Below are positions 1 through 5,951 of a stretch of DNA of 11,096 nucleotides, one piece after another. Below the pieces are notes generated by a model. It ran no database searches. It saw only the letters and a list, made by a program, of their open reading frames with translations, and was not told where the DNA came from. Where the stretch lies: positions 1 through 11,096 of the forward strand of contig CAMFIY010000060.1 of assembly GCA_945952575.1 (NCBI GenBank). The letters are read 5' to 3'. Source of the stretch: an uncultured Leucobacter sp. GTDB taxonomy: Bacteria > Actinomycetota > Actinomycetes > Actinomycetales > Microbacteriaceae. The translations under genes were made by a program, and so were the position numbers. Each line of letters starts with the position of its first letter. Positions within the stretch are counted from its first letter, which is position 1.

Positions 1-783
1 GCACAACCTCAAACGGTCATGCGGTCAAGGACTCAACCGAACCTTCAGCAGACCCCGCAGCTTATGCAGCAGTACCAGCCGGGTGCACAGATTGTAGGCG
101 AAGAAGCTCAGCTTGAGTTCGTGAAGCTCTACGGTGAGATTCTCAAGCTTCGCAATATCCTCACTTCGTTTGATGACTTCGAGAATGACGAGATCCTCTC
201 TGCCAGGGATATGCAGGACTACCAGTCCACCTACCTTGACCTCTGGAATGAACGCAAGCGTGCGACCCAGAGCGAGAAGGAATCCATCATCGAGGACGTG
301 GTCTTCGAGATCGAGCTGATCAAACAGGTCGAGATCAACGTCGACTACATCCTGCTCCTCGTGCAGAAGTACCGCGAAGAACGCGGCGACGGCGACGACA
401 AGGAACTCCGCGCAGGCATCTCGCGTGCGATCGACTCCAGCCCGTCACTGCGGAACAAAAAGGACCTCATCGAAAACTTCGTCGACTCCGTATCGGTGAA
501 GGGAGAACTCGAGGCCGAATGGCGAGCCTATGTTGCGGCACAGCGCGAGAAGGAACTGGCCGAGATCATCGGGGCTGAAAACCTCAAGCCCGAGGAGACG
601 GCCAGGTTCGTAGAAGCGGCGTTCCGCGACGGCGCACTGCGCACCACAGGTACCGCGATCACGAAGGTGCTGCCGCCGGTGTCACGGTTCTCAAAAGACA
701 AGAATCACAGCGCGAAGAAGCAGCGCGTGATTCAGCTCCTGGGTGATTTCTTCGAGCGCTTCTTTGGGTTGAGTTCGAGGTAA
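1..783 (+). CDS. hsdR: Type I restriction enzyme R subunit, C-terminal part (partial)
   Basis: This is the C-terminal 260 residues of HsdR, the ATP-dependent translocase and nuclease subunit that cuts DNA after assembling with HsdM and HsdS. The reading frame is open to base 1, so the ATG at 19 is internal and the nuclease and helicase domains lie outside the window. What is seen is the all-helical C-terminal domain of the EcoR124I-like family: an EFVKLYGEILKLRNIL segment, the DYQSTYLDLW motif, the IKQVEINVDYILLLV helix, RNKKDLIENF, and the closing DGALRTTGT...PPVSRF stretch with a final FFERFFGL. In EcoR124I this domain docks HsdR on the methyltransferase core. It ends naturally at TAA 781-783. 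Its GC content is well below that of the genes from 1089 on, and it points at the tRNA remnant at 936-972, so it is probably the last gene of an inserted island. Family assignment is firm; whether the whole gene is intact cannot be judged. Confidence 0.88.
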   Translation, partial: AQPQTVMRSRTQPNLQQTPQLMQQYQPGAQIVGEEAQLEFVKLYGEILKLRNILTSFDDFENDEILSARDMQDYQSTYLDLWNERKRATQSEKESIIEDVVFEIELIKQVEINVDYILLLVQKYREERGDGDDKELRAGISRAIDSSPSLRNKKDLIENFVDSVSVKGELEAEWRAYVAAQREKELAEIIGAENLKPEETARFVEAAFRDGALRTTGTAITKVLPPVSRFSKDKNHSAKKQRVIQLLGDFFERFFGLSSR

Positions 784-935
784 GAGAGCCACCAGAAACT
801 CATCTCAATCACCCGCCAAGCACAGTCACCAACCGACTACAATCGAAGAAGGCTATTCGCCTCGATTCCTGTAAACACCAGGGAACCCGAGACAATCCAA
901 GATTTTCAGAAAAACCCGGCTTGACCAGGAATTTT
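784..935. other. Gene-free island flank between hsdR and the tRNA remnant
   Basis: No coding region with recognisable content was seen here. One imperfect stem-loop can be drawn at 841-867: AATCG (841-845) pairs with CGATT (863-867), and after a four-base bulge AGGC (850-853) pairs with GCCT (859-862) around a TATTC loop. There is no T-run after it, so calling it the hsdR terminator would be a guess. The sequence is A-rich and unlike the core genome to the right. It does not contain the 5' half of the tRNA whose 3' half follows. Confidence 0.4.
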
Positions 936-972
936 GACGGGGTCGCAGGTTCAAATCCTGTCATCCCGACCA
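936..972 (+). mobile_element. Attachment-site remnant: 3' part of a tRNA gene (probably tRNA-Pro)
   Basis: The segment carries a full T arm (stem GCAGG 945-949, loop TTCAAAT 950-956, stem CCTGT 957-961), the 3' acceptor strand CATCCCG (962-968), discriminator A969 and encoded CCA (970-972). A complete tRNA would need an acceptor 5' strand near CGGGATG about 70 bases upstream; nothing like it or a D arm or anticodon stem is present. The T arm and acceptor resemble actinobacterial tRNA-Pro genes from memory; the isoacceptor is uncertain. A bare tRNA 3' end at a GC shift, next to a restriction gene, is the usual trace of integrase-mediated insertion: the intact tRNA and probably the integrase gene would lie left of the window. 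Confidence 0.72.
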
Positions 973-974
973 TT

Positions 975-1020
975 GACCCCGGAACTCCGTTGAATTGACA
1001 CGGAAGTTCCGGGGTCTTTC
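975..1020 (+). terminator. Strong stem-loop just after the tRNA 3' end
   Basis: Bases 975-990 pair with 1000-1016 as a 16-bp stem with one bulged A (1004 or 1005) around a nine-base loop (991-999). The core is CCCCGGAACT against AGTTCCGGGG, followed by TCTTTC (1015-1020; the first two bases also pair in the stem). It starts three bases after the CCA of the tRNA remnant, so it is most simply the original terminator of that tRNA gene, left on the host side of the insertion. In its present place it also shields the oxidoreductase gene at 1089 from transcription out of the island. The T-tract is short. Confidence 0.7.
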
Positions 1021-1076
1021 TGGTGTCAGACCTTCGGCTGCGGATTAGTCTGGGTGGGCGCGCTCGCGTATCGATG

Positions 1077-1082
1077 AGGAGG
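1077..1082 (+). promoter_or_regulatory. Shine-Dalgarno site that fixes the oxidoreductase start
   Basis: AGGAGG lies six bases before the ATG at 1089. No comparable site precedes the in-frame GTG at 1023 or ATG at 1074. The ATG at 1089 also begins directly at the conserved nucleotide-binding strand of the protein. Confidence 0.75.
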
Positions 1083-1088
1083 CCGGGG

Positions 1089-2255
1089 ATGAAGGTGCTG
1101 GTGATCGGCGGCGGGGCCTGGGGCCTGCCGGCCGCCGCCGAGACGGCGGCCCGCGGGCACGAGGTCCACCTGGTGGATCGCTACGGGGTCGGCAACGCCC
1201 TCTCGTCCTCCTACGGGCCGAGCCGTATCTGGCGCCTCGCCGATCCCGACCCGGCCCGGGTGCGGCTCGCCCGGCGCTCGCTCGAGGCGATGCGGCGCCT
1301 GCAGACGCCGATCTCGGGGCCGCTCTTCCGCGAGCAGGGGCTGCTCTGGCGGCATCCGCTCTCCTCGCACCGGGTCGAAGCGACCGCGATCGCCGAGGGG
1401 CTCGACTACGAGCGCGTTCCGGCGGTCGAGGTCGGGCGCATCCTGCCGGGGCTCGTGCCCAACGAGCGGAACGCACTGTTCATGCGGGAGGCGGGCACGC
1501 TGCTCGCGAATCGGATGCTCGACGCGCAGTATCAGCGCTTCCTCGCGGCGGGAGGCCGCTACTCCGCCGGCCGCGAGGCGGTCGACGTCGAGGAGCGTGC
1601 CGGCGGACTGCGCGTACGCTTCTCGGACGGCGCCTTCGAGGATGCCGACTCGGTCGTGATCGCCGCGGGCCCCGGCGCGAAGCCGCTCGTCGAGCAACTG
1701 GGCCTGCCGATCCGCCTGCACACCAACCTCGAGCAGGTCGTGCACTTCGCGAGCCCGGGCGGCCCTGCCGTCACCGACCGGTTCCCGACCTTCGTCGACG
1801 GCTACGGCGAGGACGAGGAAGGGATCTACGCGATGCCCAGTATCGGCATCGGCTACAAGGTCGGCCTCGATCTTCCGGTCCGCGATTTCGACGCCTCGGA
1901 TCCGGACCGCACCCCGGACGCCGCGCGCACCGAGGCGATCCGCCGCCGAGTCGAGCGCGACATCGCCTCACTCGTGCCGCGCGTGCTCGATGTGCAGATG
2001 TGTACCTGGACGGACACTCCCGACGGTCGTTTCGTGCTCGATGCACTCGGCAACGGGATCGTGATCGGCTGCGGTGACGTGGGCGAGGGGTTCAAGTTCT
2101 CGGCGGTGATGGGGGAGATCCTCGCCGACTTCGTCGACGGGCGTCCGCAGGATGCCGACGTGCGTTCATGCGGTATCGCTCGTTTCGCCGACTCCGCGAT
2201 GCCGGAGTTCTCGACGCCGACGAGGATCGGGGCGCACCACGGGGGTGAGCGATGA
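1089..2255 (+). CDS. FAD-dependent amine oxidase, monomeric sarcosine oxidase / N-methyltryptophan oxidase-like
   Basis: A 388-residue flavoenzyme of the DAO superfamily, matching the ~390-residue length of monomeric sarcosine oxidase (MSOX) and SolA. Such enzymes oxidise N-methyl or other secondary amino acids with O2, releasing H2O2. Residues 3-30 form the Rossmann strand with G7, G9 and G12 and the ribose-binding Asp30. SRIWR (45-49) matches the MSOX TRIIR segment with its active-site Arg (R46 here); the MSOX His45 position is Tyr42. Lys257 in the GYKVG segment fits the O2-activating Lys265. Cys305, in CTWTDTPDG, aligns with the Cys that covalently holds FAD in MSOX, and GEGFKF (332-337) with its GHGFKF segment. 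Covalent flavin is therefore likely; the substrate is unknown. The start is set by AGGAGG at 1077; an upstream in-frame GTG at 1023 is less likely. It stands alone and converges on mntR with a 23-bp gap. It is the first host gene beyond the island end. Confidence 0.8.
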   Translation: MKVLVIGGGAWGLPAAAETAARGHEVHLVDRYGVGNALSSSYGPSRIWRLADPDPARVRLARRSLEAMRRLQTPISGPLFREQGLLWRHPLSSHRVEATAIAEGLDYERVPAVEVGRILPGLVPNERNALFMREAGTLLANRMLDAQYQRFLAAGGRYSAGREAVDVEERAGGLRVRFSDGAFEDADSVVIAAGPGAKPLVEQLGLPIRLHTNLEQVVHFASPGGPAVTDRFPTFVDGYGEDEEGIYAMPSIGIGYKVGLDLPVRDFDASDPDRTPDAARTEAIRRRVERDIASLVPRVLDVQMCTWTDTPDGRFVLDALGNGIVIGCGDVGEGFKFSAVMGEILADFVDGRPQDADVRSCGIARFADSAMPEFSTPTRIGAHHGGER

Positions 2256-2278
2256 GCGTTCGGCGCGACGGGCCGGTA

Positions 2279-2959
2279 TCAATCGCCGCGCGGCGAGACG
2301 TAGAGCGCCGTCGTCGCCGTCGGCCCGAGTGCGACCGATTCCGCTGAGTCGTTCACCCGGATCCGCAACGAGTCCGAGAACGGTGCCCCCTCGCTCACCG
2401 TGAGGCGGGCGTCGAGCACGATCCCGCACTCCTCGAAGAACTGCAGCAGGGCCGGATCGTCGTCGTTGATCCGCTCGACCGCCACCTCGGCCGGGGGTGC
2501 GACGGTCGAGAGCTGCCGCGCCTCGGGCAGCTGCACCGTGCCGTCGATGGCGGGGATGGGATCCCCGTGAGGGTCGCGGGTGGGGTGCCCGAGGATCTCG
2601 TCGATCCGCTCGACCATGAAGTCCGAGACGGCGTGCTCGAGATGCTCGGCTTCTTCGTGAACCTGATCCCAGCTGTAGTCGAGCACGCGGACGAGGAACG
2701 ACTCGATCAGGCGGTGCCGACGCACCATCGCGACCGCGTGCACGCGCCCCTCGTCCGTGAGCTCCACAGAACCGTAGGGCGTATGCGACAGCAGTCCCTG
2801 GGCCGTCAGCTTGCGGACTGCATCCGACACCGAGGACAGCTTCAGGCCCATCCGGTCGGCGATCAGCTTCGGCGTCACCGTCGTGTCCGACCACTCGGCG
2901 AGCGCCCAGACGGCCTTCAGATAGTCCTGGGTGCTCGCGGACAAGACGCTCACAGACAT
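2279..2959 (-). CDS. mntR: Manganese-dependent DtxR-family transcriptional repressor (MntR)
   Basis: A 226-residue metalloregulator. It should repress Mn uptake when Mn(II) is bound. An N-terminal winged helix-turn-helix spans about residues 8-75 (TPKLIADRMGLKLSSVSDAVRKL). The dimerisation/metal domain follows, with HRLIESFL (82-89) and HEEAEHLEHAVSD (101-113), then a C-terminal FeoA/SH3-like region (about 155-222). Against DtxR, the ligand Met10 is Asp12 here and Cys102 is Glu105. These are the same substitutions seen in Bacillus subtilis MntR (Asp8, Glu99) and mark manganese rather than iron sensing. The other ligands H82, E86, H101, E108 and H109 are kept. It is divergent from mntH, with a perfect inverted repeat between them. 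A TATCCT hexamer lies six bases before the ATG and no good Shine-Dalgarno is seen, so the mRNA may be leaderless. A GTG two codons in is an alternative start. Confidence 0.87.
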   Translation of the reverse strand: MSVSVLSASTQDYLKAVWALAEWSDTTVTPKLIADRMGLKLSSVSDAVRKLTAQGLLSHTPYGSVELTDEGRVHAVAMVRRHRLIESFLVRVLDYSWDQVHEEAEHLEHAVSDFMVERIDEILGHPTRDPHGDPIPAIDGTVQLPEARQLSTVAPPAEVAVERINDDDPALLQFFEECGIVLDARLTVSEGAPFSDSLRIRVNDSAESVALGPTATTALYVSPRGD

Positions 2960-2965
2960 GGCTTC

Positions 2966-2971
2966 AGGATA
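2966..2971 (-). promoter_or_regulatory. Putative -10 element of mntR (leaderless)
   Basis: On the minus strand TATCCT ends six bases before the mntR ATG (2959). Transcription would then start at or next to the A of the start codon. The operator at 2985-3006 would cover about -26 to -47, i.e. the -35 region, which fits negative autoregulation. No convincing -35 hexamer is visible. Confidence 0.45.
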
Positions 2972-2984
2972 CCCGATGAACTTT

Positions 2985-3006
2985 CAACTACGTTATGACG
3001 TAGTTG
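2985..3006. promoter_or_regulatory. Perfect inverted repeat, probable MntR operator
   Basis: CAACTACGT (2985-2993) and its exact reverse complement ACGTAGTTG (2998-3006) flank a TATG spacer. The 9-4-9 layout suits a dimeric DtxR-family regulator. It is the only strong dyad in the 125 bp between the mntR and mntH starts, so one site could control both genes. Function is inferred from symmetry and position, not from a match to a published consensus. Confidence 0.75.
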
Positions 3007-3073
3007 TATTCACCTGCGCCACGTATTCGTGTTATCGTTGCGTCGCCGGCTCTCTCGAGCCGTCCTCACCGAG

Positions 3074-3078
3074 AGGAG
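3074..3078 (+). promoter_or_regulatory. Shine-Dalgarno site that fixes the mntH start
   Basis: AGGAG lies six bases before GTG 3085. The ATG at 3080 is out of frame. Starting farther upstream in frame would put the start codon inside the operator and add a non-conserved 27-residue leader. Confidence 0.7.
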
Positions 3079-3084
3079 CATGGT

Positions 3085-4344
3085 GTGAGCGCCTCCGAGC
3101 CGATCACGTCGACCGGATCCCCCGTGCAGGCCCCCCGAGCAGCACGCAGCCTGTTCCGCCTGCTCGGGCCGGCGTTCGTCGCCGCGATCGCCTATGTCGA
3201 CCCGGGAAACGTCGCCGCGAACCTCTCGGCGGGGGCGAAGTACGGCTACCTGCTGATCTGGGTGCTCGTCCTGGCCAACGCGATGGCCGTCATCGTCCAA
3301 TACCTCTCCGCGAAGCTCGGGCTCGTGACAGGTCGCAGCCTTCCGGAGATCCTCGGCGACCGGATGCCGAGAACCGGGCGATTCCTCTTCTGGGTGCAGG
3401 CCGAGCTGGTCGCCGTCGCCACCGACCTCGCCGAGGTCATCGGCGGCGCCCTCGCCCTCGCCATCCTGTTCGACCTGCCGCTGCTGCTCGGCGGGATCAT
3501 CGTCGGCGCCGTCTCGATGGGCATCCTCGCTCTGCAGCGCACCGGTCAGCGCCGTTTCGAACGGGTGATCGTGGGCTTCCTCGCCGTCATCACGATCGGC
3601 TTCGTCGCCGGCCTCATCGTCAGCCCGCTGGACTGGGGCGGTGCGGCCGCCGGGCTCGTGCCGCGCTTCGCGGGCACCGAGACCGTGATCCTCGCCGCCA
3701 GCATGCTGGGTGCGACGGTCATGCCGCATGCGATCTACCTGCACTCCTCGCTGGCCCGGGATCGACACGGCTTCTCGGCCGATCCGGTGCGCGTCTCCGA
3801 ATTGCTGCGCGCCACGAAACTGGATGTCGCGCTCGCGCTCGTGCTCGCCGGAGGGGTGAACATCGCGATGCTGCTGCTCGCGGCCTCCTCGCTGTCCGGA
3901 GTCGAGGGCACCGACACGATCGACGGAGCCGCCGCCGCGATCACCGACCACCTCGGCCCCGCCATCGGCGTGATCTTCGGGATCGGGCTCCTCGCCTCGG
4001 GCCTCGCCTCCACCTCCGTCGGCGCCTATGCCGGCGCCGAGATCATGGGCGGGCTGATCCGAGCCCGGATTCCGCTGGTCCTGCGACGGCTCATCACGCT
4101 GCTCCCCGCGCTCCTGCTCCTCTGGCTCGGGATCGATCCGACGCAGGCGCTCGTGCTGAGCCAGGTCGCACTCTCGTTCGGGATCCCCTTCGCGATCATC
4201 CCGCTGATCTGGCTGACCAGCCGTCGTGCGGTGATGGGGGATCGGGCCAACGGCCTGCCGCTCCGCATCGCCGGTATCGTGACCGCCGTGCTGATCGTGT
4301 CGCTCAACATTGTGCTGATCGTGCTGACCGCGACCGGCGGCTGA
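3085..4344 (+). CDS. mntH: Nramp-family divalent metal (Mn2+) : proton symporter MntH
   Basis: A 419-residue inner-membrane importer that takes up Mn(II), and often other divalent metals, with proton cotransport. About eleven membrane helices are expected in the LeuT fold. The helix 1 metal site DPGN is at residues 39-42 (Asp39, Asn42), and the helix 6 signature GATVMPHAIYLHS supplies Met213 and the conserved His215. These are the coordinating residues known from DraNramp and E. coli MntH. The soft Met ligand fits a transition-metal rather than Mg transporter. The GTG at 3085 is chosen because AGGAG precedes it by six bases and the length then matches the family. It is divergent from mntR and probably repressed by MntR under Mn sufficiency through the dyad at 2985-3006. 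It converges with the GntR gene, 30 bp apart. Confidence 0.9.
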   Translation: MSASEPITSTGSPVQAPRAARSLFRLLGPAFVAAIAYVDPGNVAANLSAGAKYGYLLIWVLVLANAMAVIVQYLSAKLGLVTGRSLPEILGDRMPRTGRFLFWVQAELVAVATDLAEVIGGALALAILFDLPLLLGGIIVGAVSMGILALQRTGQRRFERVIVGFLAVITIGFVAGLIVSPLDWGGAAAGLVPRFAGTETVILAASMLGATVMPHAIYLHSSLARDRHGFSADPVRVSELLRATKLDVALALVLAGGVNIAMLLLAASSLSGVEGTDTIDGAAAAITDHLGPAIGVIFGIGLLASGLASTSVGAYAGAEIMGGLIRARIPLVLRRLITLLPALLLLWLGIDPTQALVLSQVALSFGIPFAIIPLIWLTSRRAVMGDRANGLPLRIAGIVTAVLIVSLNIVLIVLTATGG

Positions 4345-4374
4345 GCCGGGGTCGGCGCGGGGTCCCGGATCGGC

Positions 4375-5148
4375 TCAGGCGACCTCGGTCCGCGTGCGCA
4401 CCGCGGATCGATCGGGCTCGTCGGTCGAGACGCCGTCACCCGAGTCGTCGTCCCACGGCGATCCGCGGCGCAGGTGCTCGGAGTCCGCGGCGATCGTGCC
4501 CTCGCGGTGCGCGCGCATGAGCGCCTCGATCTCGTCCGCCGGCGCGCCTGCGGAGATGCGGTCGAGCATGTGCAGGTGCTCGTCGCTGAGCCTGTGGGCG
4601 ACCGTGCCGCGGTAGCCGACCACCGATGCCCGGACGGCGGCCACGCGCGAGTCCCCGCGATCCAGCATGTCGCGCAGATGGCGGTTCGGGCAGTGCGCGC
4701 GCAGGATCCCATGGAATTCGAGACTGCCCTCGTTGTAGGCGTGGAAGTCGCTCCGCCGCACGGCCTCGTCCATGCGCGCGTTCACGGCACGGGCGCGAGC
4801 GAGCTCGTCCGCCGTCAGCATCGACGCGGACATCCCGACCGCCAGGCCCTCGAGCACCGCCTGGGTCTGCATGATCTCGCGATACTCCTCGATGCCCAGC
4901 TCGGCCACGCGCACCCCGCGGTGGAAGAGGAACTCGACGAGGCCCTCGCTCTCGAGACGGCGCAGCGCCTCGCGGGTCGGGATCAGGCTGACCCCGGTCT
5001 CATCGGCGAGCACCCCGATGTTCAGGGACTCGCCCGCGGCGAAGGTGCCGTCGACGATCCGCTCCATCACATGGTCGTAGACCCGCTGGGTCTTGTCGCT
5101 GGCGCCTCCTCCCCGTCGGGTCCCGTCGCTGCGCCCCGTTCCCGTCAT
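4375..5148 (-). CDS. GntR-family transcriptional regulator, FCD (FadR) subfamily
   Basis: A 257-residue regulator. The winged helix-turn-helix lies at about residues 18-83, with recognition-helix segment PTREALRRLESEGLVE (57-72). The helical FCD ligand domain spans about 86-222. FCD domains usually bind a metal through Asp and three His that hold a carboxylate effector. Here H146 (in LEFHGIL), H191 (in DEHLHML) and H214 (in MRAHREG) are present, but the Asp four residues before the first His is Ser142. The last ~35 residues are acidic and look disordered. The start at 5148 gives an ATGA overlap with the stop of the hydrolase gene and has GGGAG seven bases upstream. An alternative in-frame start at 5271 would run inside the hydrolase gene and is rejected. 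Coupled translation suggests it may control its own transcription unit; the effector is unknown. Confidence 0.82.
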   Translation of the reverse strand: MTGTGRSDGTRRGGGASDKTQRVYDHVMERIVDGTFAAGESLNIGVLADETGVSLIPTREALRRLESEGLVEFLFHRGVRVAELGIEEYREIMQTQAVLEGLAVGMSASMLTADELARARAVNARMDEAVRRSDFHAYNEGSLEFHGILRAHCPNRHLRDMLDRGDSRVAAVRASVVGYRGTVAHRLSDEHLHMLDRISAGAPADEIEALMRAHREGTIAADSEHLRRGSPWDDDSGDGVSTDEPDRSAVRTRTEVA

Positions 5149-5873
5149 CGCGCGGCTCCCGGGACGTGCCGCTCGAGGAAGCCCGAGACGTCCTCGAGCT
5201 CGTCGCGGCCGATCCCGTGCTGAATTCCGGTGTAGAGGCGTGCTTCGAGCGCCGTGTGGACCGGCGCCCACTCCCGCATGCGCTCGATCCGGCCCGCGTC
5301 GATGACCGGGTCGGCCGTGTCCCGGCCCCAGAAGAGGGGCGGACGGATCTCAGCGAGCGCGGCGTCGCCCGCGAACCCGCCGGAGGCGACGAAGCCCGAG
5401 CAGTTGACGCCGCAGGAGAAGCGCTCGGGTCGGAGGCGCAGCAGCGAGGTGACCATCGCCCCGCCCTGCGAGACCCCCATGAGGGCGATGGTGCCGGGCC
5501 GACCGAGGCGTGCATCGAGCTCGTCGATCCAGGCGAGCAGCGCCAGTGCGGCGGCGTGAGCATCCCCTCCGACGAACGACTCGTGGGGCGCAGCCGGCAG
5601 CGGCAGCCCGTTCGCGTCGACCGGCAGCTGCCACCAGGCGTAGCCGTCGACGATGGGCGGGGGCGCGACCAGCGGGGCGCGGGGAGATGCGCACACGAAG
5701 CCGTGCGGGAGCAACGGGGCGAGCTCGATCAGGTCGCCCTCGAACGACCCGTAGCCGTGCATGAGCAGCAGCAGTGGCCGCGCGGCGAGTGCGGCGACGG
5801 CCTGCTCGGCTTCCGCGGGCCGGCCGTCGACGGCCCAGCGCACGGCGGCGTCTTCGATCCGCAGCTCACTCAT
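5145..5873 (-). CDS. Alpha/beta hydrolase, phospholipase/carboxylesterase family
   Basis: A 242-residue cytoplasmic serine hydrolase; no signal peptide or membrane segment is seen. The oxyanion-hole segment MHGYGSFEGDL is at 38-48 and the nucleophile elbow GVSQGG puts Ser135 in the GxSxG motif. The likely acid is Asp188 in DTADPVI and the catalytic His is His219 in GIQHGI. Size and motif order fit the YpfH/carboxylesterase group, which cleaves short acyl esters, but the substrate cannot be read from sequence. It is the first gene of a two-gene unit: its TGA overlaps the ATG of the GntR regulator (ATGA at 5148-5145). It lies 78 bp beyond pstB on the same strand and has its own probable -10 at 5880-5885. 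Confidence 0.8.
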   Translation of the reverse strand: MSELRIEDAAVRWAVDGRPAEAEQAVAALAARPLLLLMHGYGSFEGDLIELAPLLPHGFVCASPRAPLVAPPPIVDGYAWWQLPVDANGLPLPAAPHESFVGGDAHAAALALLAWIDELDARLGRPGTIALMGVSQGGAMVTSLLRLRPERFSCGVNCSGFVASGGFAGDAALAEIRPPLFWGRDTADPVIDAGRIERMREWAPVHTALEARLYTGIQHGIGRDELEDVSGFLERHVPGAAR

Positions 5874-5879
5874 CGCTTC

Positions 5880-5885
5880 AGTGTA
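5880..5885 (-). promoter_or_regulatory. Putative -10 element of the hydrolase-gntR unit (leaderless)
   Basis: TACACT on the minus strand ends six bases before the ATG at 5873, the same spacing as at mntR, and no Shine-Dalgarno precedes the ATG. An AT-rich stretch (5894-5900) lies just upstream in otherwise GC-rich DNA. No clear -35 hexamer is seen. Confidence 0.42.
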
Positions 5886-5929
5886 TCCGAGCGATATATT
5901 TCGCAGCCAGGCGACAGAGTGGCACGCCT

Positions 5930-5945
5930 GCGGACCCGGGTCCGC
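5930..5945 (-). terminator. Perfect 16-bp palindrome after pstB, possible end of pst operon
   Basis: GCGGACCCGGGTCCGC reads the same on both strands and starts six bases beyond the pstB stop codon. In RNA it gives a six-bp GC-rich stem with a CCGG loop. There is no T-run, so termination would be weak or factor-assisted. It could equally be a transcript-stabilising hairpin or a protein site for the hydrolase promoter. Confidence 0.4.
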
Positions 5946-5951
5946 GCCCGA

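Noticed and set aside
19..783. ATG at 19 as the start of a small stand-alone protein
   Set aside because: The frame is open to base 1 and the content is the C-terminal domain of HsdR, so the ATG is internal and the gene is cut by the window edge.
896..972. A complete tRNA gene ending at 972
   Set aside because: The T arm and acceptor 3' strand are good, but no matching acceptor 5' strand, D arm, or anticodon loop with U33 can be placed upstream. Only the 3' part is present.
2284..2295. CGCCGCGCGGCG palindrome near the end of mntR
   Set aside because: It lies within the last codons of mntR and consists only of G and C, so it is easily explained by codon composition. No T-run makes it a terminator in either direction.
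4334..4374. Possible terminator between the convergent mntH and GntR genes
   Set aside because: Only short, interrupted GC stems can be drawn around the mntH stop and there is no T-tract, so I do not annotate it.
2931..4520. Plus-strand 529-residue reading frame overlapping mntH
   Set aside because: The translation is Arg/Pro-rich with no recognisable domain and lies in another frame of mntH, which has the complete Nramp signatures.
5149..5271. 41-residue upstream extension of the GntR protein
   Set aside because: It is Arg/Pro-rich, lies inside the hydrolase coding region, and the ATG at 5148 has a better ribosome site and an ATGA coupling to the hydrolase stop.
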